Shown: piece by piece, positions 28,001-42,600 of the stretch
Layout of the letters: every line of letters starts with the position of its first letter
Numbering within the stretch: position 1 is the first letter of the stretch
Translations under genes and position numbers: made by a program
Notes under the pieces: model-generated
What the model was told of the DNA's origin: nothing
The model's input: only the letters and a program-made list of their open reading frames with translations
Database searches by the model: none
NCBI GenBank assembly: GCA_008360955.1
Contig: LUCM01003868.1
Span: 158,654-222,653 of the forward strand
Origin: Fasciolopsis buskii
Lineage: Eukaryota > Platyhelminthes > Trematoda > Plagiorchiida > Fasciolidae
Direction of reading: 5' to 3'
DNA length: 64,000 bases

Positions 28001-30625
28001 TCCGGCACTGAAACAATAGTTGTATCTGTGTCTTATGGTAACACACTGCTGACGATTTATTTAGCCTAATTTATTTTCCAGTCGTAAAAGATTTGGACTT
28101 CGAAGTTAAACGCGTTTGCCCTCGTTCACCGTTATACTAGCTTGATGATATAGCACGAACAGAAAAGGACGTAAGACAAACTGTGCACGGTAGCATACGG
28201 ATAATACATTCCACGGTCAGTTAAAGAGGTGCCATGAAGTCTGACCAAGAAAATCCACCAACGAGTGATCACTGGATGTATGGGGTAGGCATGAAGGCAA
28301 GTTGGACAGTGTGACATAGATAAAATCAAAAAATTGTTATAAAAAGGACAATTGATTTAAATTTTATGATCTGCTTGAAGCATGAGTTCAGTGAAAAGTG
28401 TATGTTCCATATCCGCTAGGGGTCATACACACGAGAAGGGGGGGCAACCCGCAACCACGACCCCGAAACTCGGAGTGGCAGAGCACACGAGGTGTCATTA
28501 GGTCAGGTATGGTAACGAGCGGGGTGACGCCATGTTCCTATCTATCACCAAATTGACTTTAGTACTGGGATTCAAACTGAACGATTTTAAGACCCCTGCA
28601 CAATGACTATTTAGATTCATGATTGAGATAGAATGGGCAACAGTTAAAGGCGGAATGTGAAAACCTAACGCATATCACACAAACACAACCATTTGCGGGT
28701 ATTTCTTCCAATATTTGAAGATCAATATAGAAAAACTCAGGGCTGTTAACAGGTATTTCTAAACACAAACGGAAATTTCGAAAGCTTTCTTTTGATCTGA
28801 AACGTATGAAAAAAATCAACGTTTATCACAACAATTTTGTCGCTTTATTAGATGCTACCTGTTATGTTCACCGATTTACTAAAAACGATTACAGTTACCT
28901 TTTGTGGCATATATAACAGTCTAGATATCTTTCTAGCCAACGACAGAACATTATTTTCTAAATTATAATGTATCTCTCTATGTGTGATACAAGAGATTGC
29001 TCACTTGGTGCTTCTACGTCCCATTTTTCTCCATGCACACTCTAGGACAGGTATCTATAGAAGGCAGACTGACCTTTACTTGGCCCACATTTGCACAAAT
29101 CTGGAGTGCACCTTAGGTAACTTACTAGGCTTTTCACGACTAATAATATTATTTTTTCTTGTATTATTAACTTATTCCCGAGAAGCTGACGGATGTAACT
29201 GTCTGATTAAAACGCAGCGTTCATTTATACAAATACAAATACGGATGAACATTTCATTAGACAAGATTTTTTATTGGAGTTCAACAGAGTCTCTGCAGTC
29301 AATAGTGCGCAAGTCACTAAACATTTTTTCGTCTCAAAGGGAACCTTCAGAGAAAAAACATTACCTGCAATCCACATCCTCTTTTGCGCTGAAGTTTACG
29401 GGTCAGGCGTTGGAGGTCAGGAACCCGACGAAGGAAATCATCGTGCAACGTCTGTCGGACGCCGGTATCATCCACAAACGATTCCACCATGTCCAGGCGT
29501 TCGTCTGTGAGGAAAACATGATAACCTCTTCTCGATAATAGCGAACAACAAGAAGATACATCAGTGTGTGTGCACAAGGCTTTCAAATTATCATCAGAAA
29601 CCTCGTGAAAGAGCGATAGATACACTTTTCCCGTATGGTTCTAGGAACCACTTCGAAACACGCTGACAAAAGCCATTAGTAATCAGATTTCCTTTCGCTT
29701 ACTAAAATAATCTTTAGTAGTGAGATGTTACATACACAAATGAACTTCAGTAACTCAGGGGTACACGGTAGGATTACTCACGATATATCCCAAATCACCC
29801 GACGATATCTAACTGCAAATCTTACACGATCTTTTAGCTCGCTTCTGCTGTTAGCATTCCTTGAAAGACTTATTATTTTAACTGTTGCCCGGCTCGTTAT
29901 GTTGTCTGACTTACTGGGATTTTGTGATTCCGTACTATCCCAAGATTTCGAGTCCTGGTTGCTGTTTTTTTCACTGTCGTGCAATGGAAATTAGCGGCTA
30001 TCAGGGATAACTTCCATTGCACATGGTACCAGTGCAAATCGAGATTCAAAGCAGAGCTGTTTACAAATAAGCGCCATTTTGGGTTGCAGATAAGCTAACG
30101 ATTGCCATTCTGGTGATTAGTCGAGCAGGACACACTAACCAGCCGCGCGCAAGCAGTGACGATGTACAGGAAGTGTTGGGCTTTTGCATAACAAGCGTTG
30201 TCCCTAAAAATACCACAAGAGTCCGCTGGTGGAAGTATGATGCGGCGAATGTGGCTCGTCAACTAGGTAAGGCCGATGACTCCTGCCAGGATCTAATGGC
30301 CGGTCAAAGTTCTTCAGAAAGAGCGAATGAACCGACCAACCGGCCATCCGTTCATCTGGAACGACTCTGCTGCTTTCCTGATTGGCCTTGGCTTCGCAAA
30401 AGTTAGAGGCAAATCCTCGAATGAAAAGGCCTATAACCTGAACTGGGCAACCGAGTAGCGCAAGTGGCAATCCAAACAATCATGCAGAACTCTACCCTTA
30501 AAGGTACGTTCTGCACTCTTCACTCGCTCGCTAAACTGTTTTCCCACCGAACACCGAACGCAAACGATTTCCGTTACTTTACTTCCTATTCAATATTTTA
30601 TCATTCCAAAGGATCTGTCATGCAG

Positions 30626-30657
<32 letters not shown>

Positions 30658-33600
30658 GTTCAGCGTTAAACAGCAAGGCAGGCCTCATTGACCGCTACCT
30701 TTTCCCCACAGTTACATATTTCTATAAAAAAGAGTGAATATCCAACGGGAACAGGGAGTGGACCTACACAGGCGGGAAAAGATAAGAATGGCGCTGTAGC
30801 CAAGACACGGAACACAGTCTAACTGTACAAACGCGCTTTTTCAATCATTCAACAGAAAATGACAACACGATTGCCACTGTTCACGGTTCATTGCCATATA
30901 CTTCAGTGTCTCCAGCCAGCAAGTCGACGAGTCTTTCGGACCCCAACCACGAAGGCGTGAGACACCTACTTTACCTAACTTCGCTGTATATTTCCTCATC
31001 CCACGTTGCCACGTCATCTGTTGGCCTCCACATGGCTTTTTCCATTCCTTAGGAGGAACACAAAATAGGGCACGATATGGTAGACGAGTGTTCGTCATAC
31101 GCAACACGTGACCCAACCCCAACCAGCGTAGTCTACTAAGTTTTATAAGCTGAAACAAGCTATTCTCAGAAGTGGCACCCAATACCAGATTTCTAACCTC
31201 AATATTACTCACCCGGTCACTCCATTCAATCCTAAACATACTACGTAAACATCGGTTGTCGAAAACCTCCAACAGACGAACATCGCCCACACGCATACTC
31301 CACGTCTCGCAACCGTACAACAGAACTGAACGCACTGCGGCAAAGTACACACGAACTTTCAACTTCAGTGAAATATCAGGCGGACGCCACAATTGCTTCA
31401 ATCCAGCGTAAGCTGCACGAGCCTTGGATATACGCATACTTACCTCCAATCCCGATCTACCATCGTTGGACATGCAGCTACCAAGGTAGGTGAAACGGTC
31501 CACAATCGTCAGCTCCTCTCCATCCAGTATCAAGTTCGGCGCTGCTGTCGTCCAGTCCTGTAACAGTACTTTGCACTTTGAAGGTGCAAAGCACATGCCG
31601 AACCGAGCAACCGATCCCGACAGTCTATCTAGTGCCCGTTGTGCATGGTCCGCAGACTCGAACAGGCACACGGCGTCGTCTGCGTAATCTAGGTCGCATA
31701 GCTCCCCTCCACTTCCCAGTTTGACTCCTACATCCCGGAGACCTCCTAAAGCATCTTCCATCACCTCGTCCTTGACAATAAACCGTTGCGAGTATCGGGC
31801 GTGTTATCAATGGAGATACTATGAGTAGGCAGAAGGGGCAAACAGATTGGGTTGGAGACAGAAGAGACAGGTTGAATAAGAGAGAGGAAACTCTGAGCAG
31901 TAGCATACTGATCACTACCCACCCCACCTGCACTCGATGCAATGGGCAGCGCGGTCCTGATTATCCTGCGCGACGACCGATACAGTATGGAGTTATTTGT
32001 AGGCGTGTAACTCATGGGGAATAATGGACGGGTACTGCTAGGGAGTCCAGCTACTAAGCAGAAGAACGATTAGGGTTCTCAGCCAAAGCCTTTGTTTCAG
32101 ACAAGAACCTGACCGCAAAGCAGCGGGGTACAGCTGAGTGGGCGCTCATCTACTTGGATCAATTAGTCTTCCACTCGTTTTTACGACTGAGCTGCTAACT
32201 CAGATCAACCCCCAACTGGGAGGACCAGGAGACTACTTCGTCAAGCCTCTACCCATTGACCTTCCAGGCATGATTGGATCTTCGGCTTGAGATAAGCCAT
32301 CCTGTATAGCTCGTGGATCATGGAGGTACGCAAACCGTCACACCACGTCAAAAAGTGTAGTCTCGTTGTCATGCAGTGCCAACGTTCAACATGCCGTTGA
32401 AAATCATGGAACTACTGCGTAGCCGTTTCATCCTTGTTAGAAACCATCAGCAGCGCATATCCATTGCGCCGTCACTGAGACGCGAAGCCGCGACGAACAA
32501 TTGAGTCGAAAGCCGAGTGGAGTACTATGAAGTGTCATTTAGACAGCCTCCAGCGTTAGACTCGCTCACGTATTGCGCCAAATATCCTGTGGTCAGTTTC
32601 AACAAATCCAACGTACTGCGACAAGGATCTGCAAAGAAATCAAACCCTTGGAACGTCAAAAAGAACCTTTCTGCAACGCTATTTAGAAATGAGGGGCACA
32701 GAACTGCAAGTTTTGATCCGAGCAACAGCCATTGAGGGTCTCCATAGAGCACGTTATGTATGGACCCCAGACTCGAACAGGCACACGATGTCATTTGCGT
32801 AATCTGGATCACATAGCTTTCCTCCATTTCCCAATTCGATCCTAACTTACATCCTGAAGACCTCCTAAAGCATCTTCCATCACCTCGTCCATGACAGAGT
32901 TGAACAGGAATGGAGACATGAGATATCTTGTCGAACGCCGCTAGTAGTTTAGAATGAACTTGGTAGTTCACTTTATGCCCTCATGCAATCACAGTTATGC
33001 AAGTACAATGCTCGTAATAGGTGGTCAAGCTGATAAGGTCGTGGCCTTTGGACGTGAAGTTCGCGGGTTAGAATCCTCCCACCGCCGGTCAACTTCCTCA
33101 CTTGACAGCCCTCTGCATGCCGCGGCCCTCTTCCTGAAAAATCATGTACACTGTTATTTCACGAATAAAGGAAGTAAAAAATAAAAGATCAGCAAATAAA
33201 AATGGTTCACAAACTTCGCTGGCACATAGTTGTGATGGAGAGCACTGAATAGGTCTGTCCAATCCACTGAGTCGAATGCACTTTTCGGGTCTAAGAACAC
33301 TACAATCGCAGGGCGGCGATATGAGTGGCGCGTCTCCGGTGCATATCTGGGCGATGCAACCTCGACCGAGACGAAATTCGCCCTGCTGTTCGCGGATGTT
33401 ATTCTTGCGAATCCGCGTCAAATGGCACGGCATTTTCGAAACTGACAACTTAGTAACCATCGGAACTAAGCTAATGGCACGATGATTGATACAATCACTC
33501 CATACACCCTTCTTGAAGATGGGTACAATCAGTGACTCATCCCATGATAACCGATTAGGATATTCGTTCTAAATATCAGGAAGCAGAGGTAAAGATTTTG

Positions 33601-36600
33601 GACATGGTTTTGGCACTCAGTTTGAAACGTTCCCCGGGCGGTTTCTGTTTATAGCTGTTGCGAATGGCCGAATTAGACAAACGTTCGACAGCCAATCGGG
33701 TTTGTGGTCCGCGTCGACGAGCGTTGAGCTGAAGCAAAAATCACATTAAAACTAGCGCGTGATGCGATTCAGTGTAAGTGGTCCATTACGATTTGCAGTT
33801 CTGGACAGAACTGTGCCAGTTGTAGCTTAATGCAATATGGTGCATCTGACTCAGACTACCTGTCGAGTTAGAGCGCCATGTTGCTGTGCGACGAGAACTG
33901 TGTCTGAAATTCGTACTATAGAGGAATAAATTATTGTCTACACGAAATTGGAGAAGGATTTCCCCGTTAACTGTTCGCTGAGGAGGCAAGGCGAACCGCA
34001 CACCTAAACAGGCTTCCGAAGCTTTCAGTATCCCAACTTGGGCATTAAAATCACCTGCCACTACCAGTGTCAGAGTCATTGCTCTTTTGAATACGAATGA
34101 TGATCTCGTCTCTGCATGCCAGCGCTCCAGTCGGCTGGGGTGTATGCCGATGACAAATAAACTGCGCTTCACACGAATGTCCTTCCAAATGCCGACTGAT
34201 CCCTGCAGTCTTACGGCAAACAAACGACTGTTAACGCGAATCCAGCCTAAAAGGACTGCTTCAGCCTTTTCACTCAAGACTATTCCAACACCGCGTTGAC
34301 CCACAGCTTGAGCTGCTTCGTCTCCTGAAGTGCGAAGAAAATATCCTGACGAGACGTTTGGCACAGTTAGTTGAATTACTCTACTCGAATCCTGAATTCG
34401 TGTTTCACTCATGCACCAGACATCAATCGAAAGCGAATCCAATGTCAGAGCTAAACACGCCTGTTGACGAGCCTGCATCAAAGTGCGCATATTGAACGAA
34501 CCGAGATTCAGAGGCTGACGAGGTTGGGAAAACGTGAACTAGCAGACTGAACACCTCTCACTACACTAATTGACAATGAACCTTTGCGAGTATCGAGCGT
34601 TATCAGTGGGGGTATTATGAGTAGGCAGAGCGAGGAAAGAGATTTGGTTGGGGACAGAAGAGACAAGTTGAATAAAAGTGAGAAGTCTTTAAAGGGGCTC
34701 TTTGAAAGAGGTAATTCATCACAGTAGACTAATGCGGTTTGGACATGCTTTGCACATGCCTACAGAACGGCTACAGCGTTGTACAGCTGCCCAAGGCAGG
34801 TAATGGCTGAACGATGGGTCAAGATGACTAGTCCATGGAAACTTTAACCAGCGGACTGGCTGGTTCGGTTGCAGCTATATTACCTGATTGAGGTTCACGA
34901 GAACCCCCCCAAGCGTTCGTTAGAGATGATAGGCGATATGGTTCAATGTAGCAGTTAATGGCGCTCTTGCCCTCAAAATCTCTTCTACACAGTCATTCGA
35001 TTTATTAATTTGGAATTGTTAGTTAACTGCTTCTCGTCTTTTTTTTCTTCGCAATCAATGCTAAGGGATGTTGGTGAAATGCTAGTGGTTGTAGAAACAA
35101 ATCTGTTGGTAAGAATCGGTTGCTGCTTTTATCTCTAAGATGGAATCACGCAGTGACTTCGCTAACCATAAGAGAATTAGCCGAATCCCTCTAGAATCGC
35201 AGCCATTGATTTCCCGTTCTTCGTAGATTATACATGTCTGAAGAACAAACTTGCGAGCAGAAAACAGCCTTTCGTGCCGGCCGTGGATGTGTTGATCAAG
35301 ATTTCATCCTCCGACAGTTATTAGAGCATCGCTCAACATGCAAGGTGTTTAATCAAGGCTAGCGTAAACGTGTCTGAATTCATTCGTTATGGTGATCCGC
35401 TAGATATTCAATAGCTTTAAGAACCTCGGCAGTTTGAGTACAACTGGCAGATGCATTGGGGAGATCACATCATGATTTGCGAAAGCCTGAGCAGCTTTTG
35501 AGAACCTGCAACGCTTGTGGCGCTGCCATCCTATCTGTCTTTCTCTCAAGGGAAAGATGTGCAGTGGTGCAGTTCGTGGTGTTCTTTACGATTGCGAGAC
35601 CTAGCCCTTCTGCGTTGAGGATGCCCGCCAACTTTCTGTATTCGACCACCGATGTTTCCGAAGCATGTGCTTGTTTTGTTTCCATGTTGAACCACATTAA
35701 GCTCCAACAGATCCAGTATGGCACCAAGTCAAGTGCCACTGAACCCATCTACCCATCACATAATGAGTATTATAAAAGAGTCGAATGATTTTTGACCGAT
35801 ACAGAAATTGGTTAGCTTATCCGTGAACGGAATTCACTCACCTATTTTAATTGGATCCGTGAGAGGTTGGCGGAGCCACTGAATGAGAAGACGCTGGCCT
35901 TGGGCTGTACGACAGTTGTTTAGTACTCCAAATACGCTGTGGTATCTATTTTCTGCATGGAAAGTAGAACATGTACATTCATACTCAAAGAAGGAGGAAA
36001 TCAAATCGGTTTCGGGTGAGCCTCGACCAGCCACTATAATGGCATATCGAGACAATTTCGGATACTAGATATGGCCAAATACACGCGAAAAAATGATTAA
36101 TCAAAACTAGAGCATCAAGTAAGCAAATATGCGCATAAAGATACAGAGATGACTTTCGATGTCTTTTTAATTTGATAAAAACGTGTCGAAACGGCCTTTC
36201 CAGTTGAACGGATTACAAACAACAGGTTATGTTTGAAGTTCAAAGAATGCAAAGCCGATTAATCTGACATGCTGGCAAGTGACTGGAAGTCACTCGACCG
36301 GACACACATAAAAATAAGAAATAGTACGAAGGTCAAGTGTTACCCTGTCGCTTCTTCCTACGGGCACATTTGAGAAGTTACATCGTCAAGGAGAGCCAAT
36401 GGGCTGACTGTAAAGAAGTGACCAATTCAACAACTTGCTGTTATGCATCACTTGTGTACTTTTTCAAAATTTGAAAAAACAGCTGTCAAAATCTAGCCTA
36501 ATACGAAGCAATACATCACTTGCCCCGTTGAAAAAGTAGCCTAGCTGAGTAACTCGATCAACAAGGATCAGAACAAGTTCCGTCTGACAGGACGGGACGA

Positions 36601-39600
36601 TGGACTGTATAGCAGTCACGGCATGAAACAAGTCGCAGATCAAATCGCGTCTGAATTGTCGGTCAATCACGTGACTTCATCGACAATTTCGAATCAAGTA
36701 ACTAGATGCTCACAGATGTGTTCAGTCTACCTTAGGACAATAAGCCACAATAAGCCACTGAAAATGACAACTGAACAACGAGGAAGGTTATTTTACACGA
36801 ATAATCACTGAACTGAAAAGAGCACCAATTAGCGGCAACCTTTGCTCTCGCAGTAACTTGTGGACATGATGGCAGGATGGTTCTCAGGTTTGAGGACAGT
36901 AACGCAGCAAATATAACCCCGGGCAGGAGTTAGAAAGAATCATATTTTATTTGGCAGAAACCTAAGTTTAGGAAAGCAACTTACTATCATCAAGACCTGG
37001 AAGAAGGTGCAACGCGCGAGTCGCGGCACTGTCCAAACGAACAAAATTGTCCAGATTAAGCCATTCGAGAGAGAACGAAGCAGCGTTGGAGTCATCTGCC
37101 TTTAGCTACGACGACAAGAGTTCAGGATGGACACTGATTATTGGTTAAAATTCAATTATTTGGCTCCAAGCCTAAACCGAAACTAACAAGCAAACTGAAC
37201 AGCTTGACCAAGCAATAGATGGTGAGAAATCTAAAATATTGTGGCAAGATTTGAAAATGGATGAAAAACAATGAGAAAAGTGAGATTCCCCATTATTTGA
37301 CTTTGGACACTTTCGCGCCAGGCTGAAACATGGGTAAATGTGACCCGAAAAAAACTTACATCGAGATATTTGATTATAGCTCCCAGGCATGCAAGAACTC
37401 CTTTTGATTCCATAACTGGTAAGAAAATCAAAGTTGCACAGAAAAACGATATGGACGATCAAAATATGTGTAGACTCCAAATGGTTACGACAAAATGAAA
37501 AAATGCCAACGCAATATTTGGTTTGACGCAAAGCTGAAAACATACAGAGGCATGTTGATTGAACTGTAATCGTGCCAAATATTGCAATGTCATCCACAAA
37601 TAATTTCGCAACTGTCTTGCTTGTGTTACCCAAGCAGTGTTGCCTACACGACAATGAAATAAACAGAAGGCATGAAGGGTAAATAAAAGATTGTTAAAGG
37701 ATAATTCAATGTGCAAACTTAAAGCTTAGGTCGGTGTCTTCAGGAGTATCTCCTTATTGCCAAATCTAGAATATACATCGCAAGAGTCAAGAAGGGACGT
37801 TTCCCAGGTAGTTTGTGTGACGTTTGTTCAATGGTTGCAAGTGGAAGTCTTCTATGTGTAACTGTTATTTTTTTTACCTGATTTCAGAAATCAGGGAGCA
37901 AGTCAACCGTAAGTGAATAACCAGAAATTCCCAAACGTCTATGACTGACCTCAGTTATTGCCGCTTATCGGGTACGTGTATTAATGTTTGCCTAATCATC
38001 GTCGTACTCGCACACTTCATACGCATTTATGGCACTAAAGTTCGGCTGAAGACCGAACAGATCGAACAGAATACTAATAGGTATGCATACATGATGACCC
38101 TTTATGACTATACAGATATATATGTATATTTATGTACATATATATATATATATTTATATCCGTCGCTGGAATCCCATTTGAAAGTCAGGTGACCCAGTTT
38201 CGGGCGATCGCGGTCATGCTGGCACCAAGCTGTACCGTTAAACTATAGCCCAATCGTCGTTTGTATACAGTTCAGTTATACGTAGAGATCCCGACTATGA
38301 ATCGGTATCAAGCCCGAATGGTTGTGCGATTGAGACACCTAGTCTCCCATATTCTGGCATACTATCTATTATCCAAGTGAAAATACCTGCAGTCCAAGTT
38401 TCACATCGGACTCAATGTCGGACGTCAGAGATTGAATGAAACTGCTGAATTTTTCATTAACTGTGACTTCGTACGCCTTATGGCGCTATTCGTCAGTCCG
38501 ATCATAACTGCGTTAAAAGCTTCGTGAAAGCGACTCAAAGCTCACCGACTAACAAAAGCGTCTTACGCCAATTAGGTGTACATCCAAAAACTTACCTCAA
38601 TCAGCAGCTCCATCATCTGTTCACACTTCATTCATATCCAGTAAACCCCAAGGACTTGGGAGCGCTGACCAGTTCCCGTTGATGAGTTGCCTACTGAAGC
38701 ACGCCTAAAGCAAGCTAAGCCAGTTGCAGCATTTTGCTTTTGAACTAAACTTTGATTTCTTGAATTTATTCCACAGACTTTCAGTGAATGTGGAAGTCCC
38801 AATATCAGCTTGTTTTTACAATCAATCTCAAAATGGATGAATCAAGAATTGCGGTACATAATGGTCCTGCGAGGGTAGGAGTAGCCCGTCTGCACATGCG
38901 TGGAAGAATTGATCACTTATCTCACATCCGTATTTTTCATCACTTCCAAGGTATGGCGTGATGTATATTACACCTGGCAGACTGCGCTGATAAATGCACC
39001 TTTCGGATGAAGAGCAATTTTGTGAACTTCGGATGACTTAAGAAGAACTTCAATATCTATTGGTTATAGAACGCCTTTGACAGTTGCGAGTACGACGAGT
39101 CCTGACATAGTTTATGTCTGATCATTTGACGCTGAACACGAAGCACTTTGAGTACTTTGCTGCTAACATCAGCTCAAACTGATGATCTCTCTTTTCCCGT
39201 AGATAATTTATACTAGAGATAACTGGGTGCGAAGCAGGTGACTGATCGTGTGATTGCTTTCGAATCTTAATGCTCGGCATCATTCCTGGCTTTCGCTGTT
39301 ATATCATAGTCTTGATCACTTTTGGTCTGGATTTTTTCGGTAGTTCTGGATTAACCGTGACCCTGCGGTCCTGTAGTAAGATGGCTGCGGGAGACGGAAC
39401 GGATAACTCGCTGGTTGCTAGTACAGCGACAACTCGAAACAGTCAAAGTCGATCTTTAGCTGAGAGAGATCAGTCTCATCAGGCACTCAGTCTTCCTGTC
39501 AACGACGACTGAAACGTCCAAAGTAGTGATTTCATCGAGTTCACATGCTTTATGTTTGACCAGTAAACCACCTTGCATAACTACATGCTCAATAGCATGG

Positions 39601-42600
39601 TTCAGCAAATTTTCTTCTAAGTCGCTAAGGTTAATAAAACCAGTCTTGTGTGATTAAGGATAGTGCAGAACTAGTGGTGACGTGACGATGACGACTTGGA
39701 AAACTCTACATATACTTGGTACCGGTTCCGCAACAAGGCTGCAGGATTACTCTTTAATTATGAATAGCAAGACATTATAAAATAATTCAATAGATGTTAA
39801 CAGGGCTTCGGGTCAAAGAAAACTGGGTGAAAATAGGAAAGCTTACCCCTGAAAAATAATTCAAACAAAACACTGGGAGAGGATGGTCCCATGAATCCAC
39901 GAACTTCTCTTTGGGCCCATCGGCATATGTACAAAAGCTCTAAACAATGATTTAACGAATTTTCCCCTTTGTTTCTTCCAGAAAAGGCAAACAAAGGCTA
40001 AGAACGGCAGATTGAGCATTGAAGTTCAACCGATCATCTAAAAAGCTACGTGTAATCAATCGCGTCAGGCTAGTGCATTGTAGTGGATAATATTAGGAAC
40101 AACTAAGATCGTTTTATTTGTCCAGTGGTAACAGACAACTAAAAGGCTTCACCAGCACTAATGGCAGCAAGATAACGGTCGAGTTTCGTGGACCTGTCAA
40201 TGAATAATGAACTTAGGTAGATCATTAAGCTGTGCAACCGTGGCGTCATTCGTGTGGATTAAGGGGGGGGGGGAACAGACATGCCGAATCCCGTTTGCTG
40301 AAAGACGCAAAATTACTAATGGTCAAGTTTTTTAACGCACCAGGAGCTGGGCATACTGCCCCGAGGGTGTGATCTTTGCTCCGACGTCTCAAAAGATATT
40401 TCAATTCTTGCGCTACATCGTTTGCGGAGAAATCAGCTGCAAAAAAACAATGATTTGTGTAGCTTATCAGCGAAATGCAACTGAACAGAATTATATACAA
40501 CAGTATCACAAGGAAAACAGGACAATCAAAAAAGACTTTCCCTCGATGCAGATGTAACTGTACAGAAAACTCCTGGAAACAGTCACTCTATCACTGCATT
40601 AGTCACATACAACAGGACAGTGAACAAAGACTTACTTGGACTGTTAGTAAGTTGGAACGAAAATCGAGGTAAATAAAGCCATCAATAGTTGCAAGGCGGG
40701 AAAGAGGCGCATTAAAAATTTTGTACCCATTCCGCATTAAATTTTCCGGAAAAATAATGACCGTTGATTCATAGGTGAAATTTTCAAAGCCGATTCGACG
40801 TGGCCTCGTAGCTCGACTGGAAAGGCATGCGTGGCACAAATGCGCGGGTTACGTCCACTCGTGACTTCGAATCCGGTCAAAGTTAAACACATTCCACAAC
40901 TGAATCAATTCCACATTTGTCAAAAGAAGCGGAGGAAATTTCCTAATATAGTAATCAAACGCTAAGAACTTTGCGTCACGAAAGATTTCATTTTCTTAAA
41001 TTTTTTGAAGAATCACCGCAACCGGTTACACAATCCCCGCCATTTTTGAAATTTTAAAATCTAGGTACAGACAATTCACAAAGAAACATGCCCAAAGCTA
41101 CAGGTAACATCACGATAAATTCTTCCTCATCGCTAAGCGTGTAACACCAAGGCAAGCCCCACTAACTGCTGCCTTTTTCCCCCAAGATTGCATATGTCCA
41201 TAAAAAGAGTGAGTATCCAAGGGGATCAAGGAATGGACCTACACAGACGGGAAAAGATAAGAATGGCGCTGTAGCCAAGACACGGAAAAGCCCAACTGTA
41301 CAAACGCAAATTTTCAATCAGTCCGATTCGGTAGAAAATGAAAACACTATCGTCACTGTTCACAAATCACTGCCACACCCTTCAGTGTATCTAGCCAACT
41401 AGTTGACGGGTCCTTCAGACCCAAATCACGAAGACACGAGATACTTACTCTACCCAGGTTCGTTGCACATTTTCTCATTCCACATTGCCACTTCATTTAC
41501 TGACCTTCGCGTGGCTTCCCCCACTACGTAGGAGGAACCCAAAATAGGACTTGGTATGATAGACGAGTGTTTGCCATACGCAACACATGACAAAGCCAGC
41601 GTAGTCCACTAAGTTTGTCATGTTGCCGAGTTCGGTTGGTTTATGCGCACACTGAAGCACAAGACGCAAGCACTAGCGTCCCACGATAGCACAGGAGCAC
41701 ACCATCTGCGGTCTAATAGGACACACACACACACACACACAGGTTGGAGACGCAAAAGTTCGGGCTTAAATCTCAAAGCCCGTAGTCACACAACGAATGG
41801 GACGGAACTGCTGCTCCCTTGAATGAGCAGCCACACGGAACAGAAAGCGGCGCGAAATACGAACAGCTAGCCCAGCCCGCTAGCGAAAGAGAGAAGACGA
41901 GCAAAGGGTACTGCCGGGCGTTTATAGGTGACCTACCAATACAAGCCAGAATTCAAGTGAGCATCTTTTATAGTTTTGTTGGGTGGCCTAGGTCGATATG
42001 GGGAACAGCCAAACACAGAACGAGTTTCTGCGAATCTTTTGGCGGACATAAAACTTTTCAGCCGCGCAATATTTAAAATAGCGCCAGTTTCGAAATACTG
42101 AGAAAAGGGCAAGTTCTTTTGGAAAACTAATAGCAGAAATAAAGTCTGCCGCACCAAAAACCAAACCTCTAACCGACGAATATCTCCCACTTGCATACTC
42201 CACGTCTCGCAACCGTACAACAGAATTGAGCGCACTGTCGCATAGCACAAACGGCCTATCAACTTCAGTGAAATATCAGGCCGACGCCATATGTGCTTCA
42301 GCCCAGCGTAAGCTGTTCCAGCCTTCGATATATACGTGTTTACTTCCACTGCCGAGCTACCATCTTTCGACATGCAAATGCCAAGGAAAATGAAACGGTT
42401 CACAATCTTTAGTTCCTCCGCATCTAGTATCAAGTTCGACACAAGTGTTGTCCAGTCCTGTACCACCAATTTACACTTTGAAGGTGCAAAGCACAAGCCG
42501 AAACGAGCTACAGACCTTGAGTCTGTAATCTAGTGCAAGTTGTGTATGGTCCCCAGACTCGAACAGGCACACGATGTCATTTGCGTAATCTGGATCACAG

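Noticed and set aside
28984..29538. A 184-aa plus-strand open frame, the longest of its region
   Set aside because: It lies antisense over MSH2 exon 10, whose minus-strand reading is strongly conserved. The plus-strand protein has no family features.
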